From Coffea arabica (taxonomy: Eukaryota > Streptophyta > Magnoliopsida > Gentianales > Rubiaceae): DNA of 64,000 nt. A program made the position numbers and the translations under genes. Location: NCBI RefSeq assembly GCF_036785885.1, contig NC_092317.1:1056501-1120500 (forward strand), written 5' to 3'. This document shows positions 48,641-61,000 of the stretch, piece by piece. Numbering within the stretch: position 1 is the stretch's first letter; each line of letters opens with the position of its first letter. A model generated the notes under the pieces. It ran no database searches. It saw only the letters and a list, made by a program, of their open reading frames with translations, and was not told the origin of the DNA.

Positions 48641-51271
48641 GGCAACCTCTCCAGCATTCACATGGAAGCATTTTATGGCACACACCTATCCATAGAAATC
48701 AGTGACTAAACTCCTCAACTAGAACAATCTAGCTAAATGCAAGCAGAGGGAGATCTAGAATCCTTGGAAGGCCTTTTACCAGCTGCCAATAAGAAGTATC
48801 CCTATTCATCTGGGAAGGGCTAGCAAAATTCCCACAGCCAAGATCCTCTAACAGGAACTAAAATCAGGCTATCCGAGACCCACAGACACTATCATACCTT
48901 CCCATGAATTTGGTACTTGTACATACATCTGACAAAGTCTCAAGACATAATTTCAGCAAATCCCACCAAGATTTCCTCTGCTGTAAAATTTACCATACTG
49001 CTCAAGATGATTGCATTCAGGGGATGCATAAACGAGAACAGATATGTATTGCTATGGTCAACCACCACTCAAAATATTCAGGCTCCATATGGATAGCCAG
49101 TTTTTTTTTTTAGTCTACAGTAACTTAGTTTCGTCCAAGTCCTTTTTCCTTCTTGTTAGTGTAGACACTAAAGTGACGACTTCTGCCTCAGCAAATTTTA
49201 GCGTTCAGAGCACTCAACAAATCTTGAGCCTTTTCTACTCTGCTTTTCATTAGTCAAATTTTAACAACAAATCCTATCTTTGAAAATCTAAAACAAAACA
49301 AAACTTAACACCTATTAAGCGACTAAGATTTCTCGACAACAATTACTCCAGAAAAGTCGAGTGCCTTTTTCATTCATACATTTTGCCAACTAAGCCCCGC
49401 AATCTTTGTTTACATATCCCCATCCAAATACCAAGCCTGCAGCATATGTGCTCATGCATTTGCAATCCAAATGTCATAGCACAAGACAGAATTAAATATC
49501 ATATACTTTCATTATTTTTTTTATATATTTATTTATTTACGAACAGACAAAATGAAAAGGTTATATATAGGACCGCATGTTACAATAGTAGCAACCACAA
49601 ATCACGCCTCGAAAATAAGTAGGCTGATATTCCTATTGAGTTTTCATCCAGACTATAACTTAAGGCAATTTTTATCTCCATCCACACAAGTCATGTCAAA
49701 TTGAGAACCAGAGGCAGGATATCATCTAGAAACGTTTGTTTCTTCTATCACCTACAATACAAAAATGAAGAACATGAGTTGGCACGCCTATGACAATTGA
49801 CCTAATATCACAAGTATAAAGCAACATTAAGTTCAGTGCGGTCACAATGATTATCAAGGTGGAAGAGAAAGATCAATCCAAGTCGAGTTCATATCACAAA
49901 GTCATGCAAACATCTGCCAGAATTCAACAGCATTTCTTGGTTTGTACCACATGTACAGCTACAGAAAAGATTTCGTTTTGTAAGTCCATTTTCTCTCCTG
50001 TAACTCATGAAAAGATACAAAAATAATAATAATAATATTGCCCTCCACTATTCGCTGATATCATTTTTCAATTTCACCAGCAAAGGACATGCTAAAAGTA
50101 AATTTATAAAGATGATTTACATGAAACAACAATTGACAGCATAATTCCTATACAAGGGGAAATAAATGGGCAGAGGTGCTTGGTCCTTAAGATGCTTCTT
50201 AGGATGATTGCTAGTCCATTCAGCAATATATAAAGCACTGGAGATTCAGGTGCCTACTACCACTTTCTAAACCACCAGTTGCGCAGGCAATGCAGTTTCT
50301 TATGCATCCATCAGGAAACAAAGCAATAGGTTATAATAGTCCCTAGTTTCTTGCTGCATGCCTGGGGGGTGAGGCAGGAAGGCGAGCAACCAAAAAGTTG
50401 AAAAGTATAATCATTCTTTAGCATGTTTTACAGTAGTTCGTTTAGATGCTCAATACTTAACATATTTACTTTTGCCTATTAAATCCTAGTTCTTTGGTTA
50501 GCCTCTGAGAAAAATTGTGCATCCTCTGGTTTGATGTGTACTATGAGCACTCCTATCTTTTTGTAATCGTGATCCATGCACATTGTATACATTAAACATC
50601 AATTTCCTCATTCAACCTTTAATATATCATCCTTCAAAAAAAAAAAAAGCCTTTAATATATCATTCTTTTAAATCGCGATCGTGTTGTTATACTTCTCCA
50701 ACCAACAAGTTCTAAGAGTTAGTCACTTCCCTCTCTTTACTTCTCCAACCAGACAGCAGCACAAGCATTCTAGTCAAATTCACAAAAATCATCATCCAAA
50801 ATTAAGGCAACCAACATAAGAAACTTCCATTTCACATCCTCAACAAGCAAACCAATTCAAACAAGCTAGACATGAGAAGTTTAAATTTTGCAGAAGCAAA
50901 AAATGTTCTGACGAGTGTCTCGTCGATATTCACAATACGTGGTCAGGTTAAAAAATTAAATAACAAAGAAACAAAATTGCCACCTAGTTTAATTAATTTA
51001 CCTGGTAAAGAAATAAGGAGAGAGAAAAAAAACGGAAATGGAAAAAGAACGCCAATCGAGAATTACCAATTTACAAGAGCAATAATGATATGCAGAGACC
51101 GATGCTCAGTAAATCCTTCAATCCGAATCCATATATGAATCCATCATCTGTCCGCTGAATGAATAAAATGCCTATCCTCCAGCAAAGACTCTACTTCCGT
51201 ATTGTATGCATGCTCGATCAAAGAGAAAGAGAAAACGAGAGAAAAAAGGATAAATGAATTTGGCCCTTTTT
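48641..51271. other. Long non-genic interval
   Basis: No recognisable coding exon on either strand. The right end probably holds the 3'UTR of the proline-rich gene. Frames such as 50872-51138 (+) lack domain or codon support. Confidence 0.35.
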
Positions 51272-51787
51272 TTAAAATCTGCTTTCTGCCCTTAAGAGTT
51301 GTTTTCTTTTGAATACCAAGAACGTCACCACGCACACCTGCAAGATTGTTGCAATACCGATGAAAAATAGTCCGATTTTCTTGCCAAAATTGAGCCTTTT
51401 CTCTTTTGGTGGTGGTGGTGGTGCTGGTGGCGGTCTTTTCTCTTTCCGCGGTGGTGGGTTTAGTTTAGCATGGGGCTTCTCATGTTTGGTATGATTTCTA
51501 TCTGAGTTATTATTCTTTGGAGGAGCTGGAGGGAGGCCCTTTTGCGGTGGTGGAGGAGAGTGTGGATGAGGTGACGGAGGTGGATGAAAGGGAGGAGGTG
51601 GAGGTGGGGCCGATGGAGGGGGTGGAGATAGCAGAGGCGGTGGAGGTGGAGGTGGAGGTGGAGGAGATGGCGGAGGCGGTGGAGACGGAGGTGGTGCTAC
51701 AGTATCTACATTTTGGGATTCAACAACAAATAAAGAAAACAAGACGCCAAAAGTGATACCGACCCAAGTAACCAAAGGGGATTCCAT
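51272..51787 (-). CDS. Proline-rich, membrane-anchored cell-wall-type protein
   Basis: 171 aa from the ATG at 51787 (MESPLVTWVGITF); an ATG six codons upstream is less likely. The order is: hydrophobic signal segment (LVTWVGITFGVLFSLFVV), a long Pro/Ser/His block (residues about 30-80, SPPPP-type runs), a Lys/Pro-rich linker, then a single membrane helix (IGLFFIGIATILQVCVVTFLVF) followed by a basic tail KRKQLLRAESRF. This is extensin-like ectodomain plus a type I anchor without a kinase domain; no family name is certain. The Pro run could be a low-complexity artefact, but the flanking signal peptide and transmembrane helix in one frame support a gene. Confidence 0.65.
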   Translation of the reverse strand: MESPLVTWVGITFGVLFSLFVVESQNVDTVAPPPSPPPPPSPPPPPPPPPPLLSPPPPSAPPPPPPFHPPPSPHPHSPPPPQKGLPPAPPKNNNSDRNHTKHEKPHAKLNPPPRKEKRPPPAPPPPPKEKRLNFGKKIGLFFIGIATILQVCVVTFLVFKRKQLLRAESRF

Positions 51788-52186
51788 GTAACAATCCAAC
51801 AGCAAATCGGTCCCTCCAAGCCTCCGCGCATCTGATATTTTCTAATATTAACACCAAACTCCCAGATTTTTCATCCCGATTGAAGAAGAACAGCGGATCT
51901 TTTGATAGATAGGTGAGAAGTAGGAAATTGACAATATGGAAATCGGAATTGAGTAGATTTTATTTAAAAAAAAAAAAAAAATCGACAGAAATGGTCCAAA
52001 CGTAATAACTCCAAAAAATTAGAAGAACTTCTGAGATGAAAATGAATTTTATTTTAGAGGAAAGATAATTTTGACAGTCATAGCATTTCTACGTCATCCC
52101 CCACCACCCAGAGACAATGAAAAAGGAAGAGAAATGGGGGACAACAAAGAGACTGCAAGAGCAGCAGCAAGGAAAGAAAGGTAGGG

Positions 52187-52187
<1 letters not shown>

Positions 52188-52220
<33 letters not shown>
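52188..52220 (+). repeat. Poly(G) tract of 33 bases
   Basis: An uninterrupted run of 33 G on the plus strand, about 400 bp upstream of the proline-rich gene's start. Capable of G-quadruplex formation; length uncertain because such runs are error-prone in sequencing. Confidence 0.85.
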
Positions 52221-52221
<1 letters not shown>

Positions 52222-53888
52222 AATGAGAGAGGAAATGGCAGAGGGATGGATGCGGCCTTGAATCATTCAATCCAACCACTAATTCAATAATCACCCGCGT
52301 GGGCGCGCGTCTAATTTGGTGATTTTCCAACTCGTTTAAGTTGTATTCCTAGTACATCCTGTCATTCTTGCTTCCTACCTCGCCGCCACTACTACTACTA
52401 CTAGTCAATATTGAGTTTAAGTACGTACGTACTATGCATATGCATGTGACAGTACATACTAGTCATTTACAGCATGAATCAGAATTAGAATCAGAACTAG
52501 AGCGAAGTTGAATCAATATATCAAGCTCCAACATTTACATTTTGTTTTGCAGCAGTATCCGCAAAGTTCAAATCTAATTCTTGGACTTAAGTGCAAAATT
52601 GTTGGAATTAATAAACAGGCACTATATATAAAAAAAAAAAAAAATGTAAAGCAATGATGGGTATGAGAATTGAGACGATTATTGTAGCAGAGCAGACTGG
52701 AGGATTTAAGTTCATTTGTTAGAAGATTATCCATAATACAAACTAGTCTTTTTTTATCCTCACCTGAAGATTAAAACAATGGAAATGAAGCCAGGAGGAG
52801 CCTTCACTCAAATGGCATAAATAATTAGTTGTTGTCGAGGAGCAGGCGGCGGAATTGGAACATAGGATCCCCCAAGACAAAACAAAGACGATAATGTGCC
52901 GATTGCCGCCGACCCACGGCCCCCTCTCTCATTACTCGTTTTTAGTATTTCCAAACGGCATCTCAATTGCAGCACTTTTATTTTGTAGATTTACCTCTAT
53001 ATATTCTTTTAGTTTAAGCAAATGCTCCAGAAAAAAGTCAAAACCTGCTCCTGATCCGCCATGGAATCCAAAGATTTTTTTTTTTTTTTTAAGTACTAGC
53101 AGAGCAGAGCAGTAGCAGTAGCAGTAGCTTTTTTGGGGTTAGAAAGAAAAGAATGAGATCTATGCTTGGCTCAGTCGCCGAGAGCGAGGTTAGAATCATG
53201 AAAACGAAAATGAATCCTAATGTCACTTTTTGTAAATGGATTTCCATCGGAAAGTGAACAGGTAGGCCCTGAATAAGTATACGAGATAGTTGGGCCCAAG
53301 AAGTCGCCTTTCCTTGGACTTGAATACACACTGGAAACTTAGATTGAGAGATAAGTATTAAGTAAGGTAAGGAGGCTTAATGGACTTATGGCCCATCAAA
53401 ACTCCTTTGCGTGGAGTTGAGATGTTTGGACCACTTTGGTGTTCGGTCAACAAGTCTATTTCTTCGAGTTCGTGCTCAATATTTTACTTTTCCGGTATTC
53501 TTGTTTTCTTATTCAAAATTCTCGTTCTCAAACGTGAGATTTCTTCTTTTTTTTTTTTTTCTCATACGTGAGAAAAAAAAAACTAGGCCATAATTCATAA
53601 TTTATATTTCATAGAACCCTGAAAAATCGAAGTAGTGCAAAGAAATAAAGAGGAGCAGTTGCCGAAATTCAATTTCGGAGGCCAACCTCAAGAAAAAAAA
53701 AATAGCAATAATAGTGCAAACAAAGCACGCATTTACAGGGGAAGAACAAAAGGGGGGAACAAGCGCGATATTATAGCTATGTAAGTACGTAACCAAGTTC
53801 AATCAATCAAATACCAATTATCTCAAAAACTGTAGAATATACTTGGTTTATATGAATTTTACGCAAGAAATTATCAAGCTAAGCCAAC

Positions 53889-53921
<33 letters not shown>

Positions 53922-54341
53922 GGAAGTGGAATAAGAAGAATGCTATGAAGATTCTACTCCTACAGTCCTACTGCATGAAAGGAAATGTTGGAATCTGGTG
54001 ATCCGGCGTGTGCAACCAGACATAAAATGTTGGAATTGCTGAGACAAATAATAAAAACAAAAAAAAAAATAATGGACACTGGTCACTAGTAGTAGCATAA
54101 AAATATAAAGGAGGGAGATGGGGGCCATGCATATTAATTGACGTGTTCCGTATGAGTTGAAATTCGGGATGACTATTGACTTGCAGAATAATGCACCGCG
54201 CCAATGCCGATGCCATGCGTTTAGGCTTTGGAAATTGTTGCCTTCCTTCCAATAATTTATTTGTCGACCAGATCCCCCAACCCATCCCCAACTCTCTGCA
54301 ATTCCATGCACTCCGCCACGCGCAAATATACTTATACGACT

Positions 54342-54526
54342 GTTTGCCGTTTGGACAGTGAAATTATCTCAAATAATATCATATTTTGCTTATATCATAA
54401 ACACATTTTTCTATTCATATTTTTATATTTTTAACTATTTTTTTATCTCATATACATCAAATCATAAAAAATGCTATAGTTATTATTTCAAATAATATTT
54501 TAAATAATACTCTATCCAAACAAACC
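54342..54526. mobile_element. GTTTGGAT-family MITE
   Basis: Left TGCCGTTTGGACAGTG, right ACTCTATCCAAACAAACC, with internal CATAAACACATTTTTC and TTTATCTCATATACATCAAA shared by the family. Confidence 0.75.
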
Positions 54527-54597
54527 AATATCACCACATTTCCTAGTAATTACAGGAGCACTTTCTTTTCCTTTTTTCTTCGTTTTCTTTTCTTTTA

Positions 54598-54926
54598 CTC
54601 CCTCCGTCCCACTTTGACAGTTCTGGTTCTTTTTTCACACAGTTTAATAAAAAATAGTTAACTTTGTTGGAATAATCAATTTAGGTAGCTATTTTCCTAA
54701 AATACCTTCACATTAATTAGAGTACAACTTTATGGGAACTTGAATTGATGGTAAAAAAAGAATTAACTCTCATTAAATGGAGTAGGTTTATAGTAACAAT
54801 AACTTACATTCAATAAGGATATTTTAGGAATATTAAAATATAACTATATTTTTCAATTGAAAAGTGGACTACAATTTAGGACAGATGAAAAAGAAAAACA
54901 GGACTATCAAAGTGGGACGAAGGAAG
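54598..54926. mobile_element. Complete Stowaway MITE, 329 bp
   Basis: Canonical terminal repeat CTCCCTCCGTCCCA at the left and TGGGACGAAGGAAG at the right, flanked by TA duplications (54596-54597 and 54927-54928), the Tc1/mariner Stowaway hallmark. A second, truncated copy is at 14191-14377. Confidence 0.94.
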
Positions 54927-56042
54927 TATCTTTTAGCTCGGTGGAGCCGGGATGATGGGATTCCTTCTCCATGCACCGTTGGAACCGAGCACCTTTTGTA
55001 CTTGAACGTGAATTCATCCATCTTGCTGGCCTTTGGTGATGGACAACTCGTAAATACTGTGTCTAACAAATGGTGCAAAAGTATGCAACTATTGCAGCGA
55101 AAGAGAAATGTCTCTGGTCCTTTTTTCTGTCCATCTCCCGTTTGCTTGCGTATATTCACATGGCCCCTCTCCCATAACCATTGCTGCTTTTCTTTGGTAC
55201 GCAGACTCTTTTTTCTTTTCCTCCCTACTGGGATTTCCATTATCCCCACCAAAGCGTCATCAGAAACTCTCAGACTGCGAATCTATCACTAAAATTTTCT
55301 TCACTCAATCGCTGTTCATCCTTCCGTGCTTGTCCTCTCCCCCACAACCCATTCATAACATAAATAAATGCCTAGAAATCACTACTAATTGACTAAGACA
55401 AGAAGCCCATTTTTTGTGGGTCATCATTCATCTGCTCAATCCTTCTCCATACTCAATATAAATACTTCAGCAATTCCTTTTCATTTCATTAAACTCCTAA
55501 CACTGCTGTTGCTACTTGCTACTCTAATATTGTACTGCAATCTGCACTCTAAAACTCTTTCACTATTGTCAAAAAAAAAATAAACATATGATCTAAGTAC
55601 TACTACTAAGTACTAAGTAGTAGTAATTGCTAGTAGTTTTAAAACGCAGACACAGAGAGAGAATTTGCGGGAAGGACCCCAAAATTCAGTGAAGTCTGAA
55701 ACAAACTAGAGCAGCCTAGTGGCCTATTGCAGACTTTTTGCCAGTTTCAGTGAGGAAGCGAGAGATGGCACACAACTTAAGGTATCAGTTGGCCTAGCCA
55801 CCACTACTCTAGTAGTAGGAGGACATTACTGATTACTCCGTAGGATGCTGCTAGCTAGGTGAGGTGAAAGAGAATGGAGTTTGGACGTATTGGACATTTT
55901 GTCCTCCATTAGTCAAAGGGAGGTTCCCACTGTCTCTGACCCTCTTCATATTGACTCAATTGACAGGATGTTCCTCTGATCGCTTGACAATTAATTAAGG
56001 AAAAGCGTATTGGAGCAATTGAGAAAGGGTTTTGGCCAGCCT
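54927..56042. other. Intergenic DNA, no gene seen
   Basis: Unique-looking sequence; open frames at 54864-55390 have no recognisable domain. A TAG/TAC-rich short repeat lies near 55596-55640. Confidence 0.4.
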
Positions 56043-56213
56043 TGTGTGTTTTTGTATATTATTTGAAATATTATTTAAAATAATTATTATAAATTTTTTT
56101 TATGATATGTTATATATGAAATAAAAAATAGTTAAAAATATAAAAAAAATTAAAAAATATGTTTATGATACAAGCAAAATATTATTTGGAATAATTCAAT
56201 AATCCAAACACAC
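56043..56213. mobile_element. GTTTGGAT-family MITE
   Basis: Left TTGTGTGTTTTTGTATATTA..., right AATAATCCAAACACAC. Internal ATTATTTGAAATATTATT and TGTTTATGATACAAGCAAAA match the copies at 30951 and 54342. Confidence 0.65.
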
Positions 56214-58076
56214 TTATTTATTTTTCTTTTTACAAGAAAGGGTTTTGGACCTCTTGTCACGTTCCATCTCCGAAATTGGATTTAATCACGCGGTGTATAA
56301 ATATTTAGTTCTATACAAGTTGCAATACCAGTTGTTGACAAATTTTAATTAATCAAATAAATTCTACTTATTAAATGTCACATTAGCATTAACGTCATGA
56401 TATTCTTTTCACAGTACACGTTTTCATTGATACGGTGCAAAAATATTGAAAAATACAACAGGTGGAATTCGAATATTTTATACTAGCATTTACCACGGGT
56501 TTATAAAATATTTTTTTAATTAAATATTCAATCTAAGAATTTTTTCTTAAACACTCCTAAAGATGACCATCTAAACACATCTCTATTGATTTAAATCCAT
56601 ATTTCAATTCTCTTTAAGTGCCTTTTTGATGTATATATGTTGTAGAAAAAATTATCTAGATACTTACTTGCACAACAGATCAATATAGAATTTATTCTAA
56701 GTGCAAGAGAAATGTCAAATTTATAATTTATGTACTCCAAATTTAATGTCAAAGTTTAAAAATCCAACATTAAAATTATAAAATATTTGAAAAAAAAACA
56801 TATTTGATAAAGTATAACATTCAAGAAATATAAATTTTAGGGAAAAACCTACTAAAATGTCCTAAGCTCACTAAATGCCAAAAAAAATTGAATAAAAGAA
56901 ATTTTATTAATTAACTTATAATAGTGTTACTAGCTGCTATTATTCACCATTAAAATGTATGTAAGAAATTTCAGATTCCATCGAAATTTGAATCTTCATA
57001 TAGACATTCGATGAGTTAATAAGTTTTTCCAAAGAGAAAAAAAATTTACATACTTGAGTCAAAATTAAATTTAGTGTTGCTAAATTAATTAATTTTGTTA
57101 TTTCGTTTTTTGTTATAGTCATTTATATCCTTTTTGAATTATAGTCATCTATAAGATTGGTAAGTTTTCAATTTGAAGTGATGTGCTAGGTTTTTTTAAT
57201 TAGTGGACTTTAGGAAATGCTGCTAATTGATAGCTTCAACATCGTAATTACATGATCCAGTTAAATCAAAATTCCCAGAAAAAGGATGGAAGATTTAGAG
57301 CTCTTTAAGTGGGGCAATTTGGAAAGTTATCTTCAAATACATATGAGAGAGAGAATAATTACTCCAACTATCACATTTCCGCAGGCTTTTTCCATTGGTT
57401 GTAAATGCAGCAGACCAAATCTAATTTCCACGGCAATTTTTGCATAAAATACCAAATTAAGTTTTATCATTTTAAACTCTTTTGAAGTCGAAATATACTC
57501 TTTCTGGACTTGGAAGGAATAGTTTTAGCATTTTAACACGTTTTGCTGTGAAAAAAAAAATTTGAGTCGAGGACATATCATCATTTGCCTTCCTAAAAAA
57601 AAAAAAATCATCTGCCTTTACCGTTGGATAAACTGTTCTCCATCGATCACCTATCATGTCAAGAATCAAGATAGAAGGTAGGTGGGATTATAGGAATAGG
57701 ATCAGAGAGACTAAGAAACACGTCTAATCAGGACTCTTTTCGGAAGTCCAAGTGCGAATGGGCATCATTGGAGAATCACCAAATGAAGAAACCACACCAG
57801 GCATGGCTGCTTGTCCAATTAAGGAAAAACAAGAAGATATACTCTATAACTCTACCAGACTGGAAACATGCATAAATTTGTCCATTTTCACCCAAAGTCA
57901 TTTCCATTTGATGTAAGCTAATTTAATCGATAATCCCGTCTCTGCATCTTCGCTGAGTTTCTTTCTCGACGGAAGGCCAATGAAACCCCCAGTCTATTCA
58001 AGTTTTCTCCAGCGTTCGACTTTAACTCTATCTATCCCCGGCTAACTAAAAATTTGAATCCTCCAAAGCCGCTCAC
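56214..58076. other. Intergenic DNA and ANT 3' flank
   Basis: AT-rich; the right end should contain the 3'UTR of the AP2 gene. No other gene supported. Confidence 0.4.
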
Positions 58077-61000
58077 TCATATGCTACTATTCCACAATGT
58101 AAACATGGGGACCGGATGAACCGAACCCGTATTAGCCAATCGGTTACTGCTCGTATCACGATCCTCACTTCCATTATTGTTACCATCTCCGTATTTGGGC
58201 TTTGAGTTTGGCCCCTCCAACGAAAAGTATAGCTGAGAATAATCTCCTTCAACTCCAAATTCGCCTCCATTTTTCCCCGGTGAGCCGGTTGAACCTACAG
58301 GATCCTTTGGGCTTTGTGGGGTGGAGGAGCACCTGCTGCCTGAGGCTGAAAATTGTAGCATATCATTGCTGTTGGTTTCATGATCCTGCAGACGCTGATC
58401 ATGATCTGTGCTGGAACTCCATACCATTACGTTCCAGCCATGCTGAGATGCCTCCCGGTTTGTGATGGCAACAAGGGGTTGAGGCGAAGCTGAGGATGCA
58501 CAAGAATTGTTGCCATCGACTACTGAAGATGGACGAGAGTTCCTGGGGGATCGCTTGGCTTTGGCTAGGTCCCCAGCGATGAGGGTTGAGCTAGAGCATA
58601 TTCTTCTGACGTCATATCTGCTTATGTCGAAATTGGTCACAGCACTCGTACCCCTGAATTTAATTGCCGCAATATCATAGGCTTCTGCAGCTTCCTCTTG
58701 TGTACCTTAGATGAATACAAGGTAATTATTAATCATGACTCGTTGCATGCATGGAGCTAGTAATCCAATTCTACAATATCCGTCCCCATTGACAGATGAA
58801 CTGAGTTTCGATCTGCATTAGGTTGGATCCATCTATTAACTCTCGTTTTGCTTAAAAATCCATGCTCTATTAAAATGTAAACAGAAGCCAGCACTAGGAT
58901 CGTTTGTTGAACAACAGGGTAAACATGTTTATGCATACGTGCTGCTATGCTATCCTCACGTTTTGCAAACTTTCAGGAGGTGAATCGAGTTTTCCCAACA
59001 GGCTATTAATCGAATGTATTATTTTTAATTTTGTCAGAGGTGAACTACACGAACAATAATATCATAGGTCCCAGTCCCACCTCTGATCTTCATCCGCCAA
59101 ATCCAACGTAGAATATTCTAGGGATGTTCCTTCTCTTCTTTCACCCCGCCCCCAACAAAAAAAAAAGGGTAAAAGAAGATAGAATAGCAATTTCCAAGCA
59201 TGCATGAGTAAATTCCCTTGGAAGAAAGAGGACGGGTAAACGTACTGAAAGTACCAAGGTACAAGTCCTTATTGCCTGCAACTCTTCCAATTCGAGCTTG
59301 CCACCTTCCATGTTGATGATGCCTGCCAATGTTGAGCGCAAACCAATTAAAAAGATGAAAGCAAAGCCACAATGACATTATGATGGGTTGGCCAGGCCTT
59401 AATTGCTTTGCTTTGCTACTACACATTCGTACAAAGGTTCGTGTCATATCATGCACATGCATCATGATGTTCCCTATCCGCATTATACGATTGATGCCGA
59501 TCGATTATTGCAAAAGCTGCAGTGAATTAATAATAATGAAAACTACTCTATACCTCGTCACTCCTCTGTACATGGATGCCCCCCTTGAGAACCCACTGCT
59601 CTTCCTGTTAAACATAAAGATCGTTTTTTTTTTATTTAATTTAATTTCCGCAACTCAAGACTCTTACTACTGATATAGCCAGTCTCATTTCTCGAAAAGA
59701 AAAAAGAAGATTACCTTCTTAGGTGCGCAACAAATTCTTGTCTAGACATGGCCTTCATATCTTCCAGCTCTTGTTCATACGAACACAACTGTTATGTTGC
59801 ACATTAGTCGTAAAATAATAATACTGTAGTAATTAAGTTCAGTGTTTTTCCCCATCCTCGCGAATATACGTATTTTAATACCGCAAATCAGTAAAAACAC
59901 TTACGGGGAAATTGATGTGAGTAGTAGGACCCCAATACTTTAAAGCAGCCAAATCATAAGCCCTCGCTGCTTTCTCTTCCTTGTCGTAACCACCTAAACA
60001 ATTTTATAAAGGTAAAAGCAGCATTAATTTTTTTTTTTTTTTTAAGTTCAAAAGACTTATGCCCTGTTTGGATGGTCATTTTCTGCCGGAAAATTGTATC
60101 GTTTTTCGTGATCACATTTTTCTATTACCTTTTTCTCTCACATACATTAAGTTGCTACAGTAATTTTTCCATGAAAAATCATGAAAAATGCAATCCAAAC
60201 GGGGTGTTAACAAATCAAACTAGACATGGCTAAAGAACTCGTACCTAGATAAACTGAGTTGATTTGGATATAGTGACAGCACAATGCACCAAAACCCATA
60301 ATAATATGCAACACAAGGGGAAAAAATTAGCCTTAGCCAAACAAAGAAAACGACATACTCCTACTACTAGGTTTTATTAAATTTTTTTTTTAAAAAAAAG
60401 AGTATTTGGTGGGACCGTCATATATATGTGTATACATACCTTGCCTTCCTTTCCTTGTTCGGCCTTCCTTTCTGCAGCTATTATCCCATAAATGAGCCTC
60501 ATACCTTCCCGTCCATCGATGCCTAACACGTTCCACTATCATCATTACTCCATTAAAGTTGAACCAACATTATCGTATGCAATATGTATTGATTGGAGTA
60601 ATTTATAACTAAAAAATGCTTAAAATAAATAAACTAGCAAAAAGTGTCTCAATCATACGAGTACCTCGTAACTCCGCGATACTGAGAGGTTCTCTGCCCA
60701 AAAGTATCAATAGATTTACGTGGTGCTGCAGAATCTTTGGCACTAGATTTATTAGCCATGGAGTTGTCGCGCTTTTTGTTTGTATCAGCCACCTGCAACA
60801 CTAGAGACGAAGTTCCGGGCTGATCAGCCGCGCCTGGGTTGATGCCCAGAGAAAGGGCTTCAAAATTATTCTGGTTGCTTTCTTGAACTGAAAATTCGTT
60901 AGTATCAGCCGGAGAAGGGGTTTGGCGCAGCCACGACTTGAATCCGGAAACCGTAGTTGCACCGTCGAACGGTACGTGGTACAACATGCCGTTCATGTTA

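Larger units (their letters stand above)
51788..54597. other. Intergenic DNA with simple repeats
   Basis: Promoter side of the proline-rich gene, then an extreme G-run at 52188-52220, several A/T homopolymers (53075-53090, 53540, 53899-53922) and a GCAGTA-type run near 53100-53128. Short open frames show no domains. Confidence 0.4.

Noticed and set aside
51517-51756. Glu/Val-rich plus-strand frame
   Set aside because: Antisense of the CCN proline codons of the proline-rich gene.
54864-55390. Overlapping frames of 80-140 residues on both strands
   Set aside because: Partly within the Stowaway right end, no domain, no splice-supported continuation.
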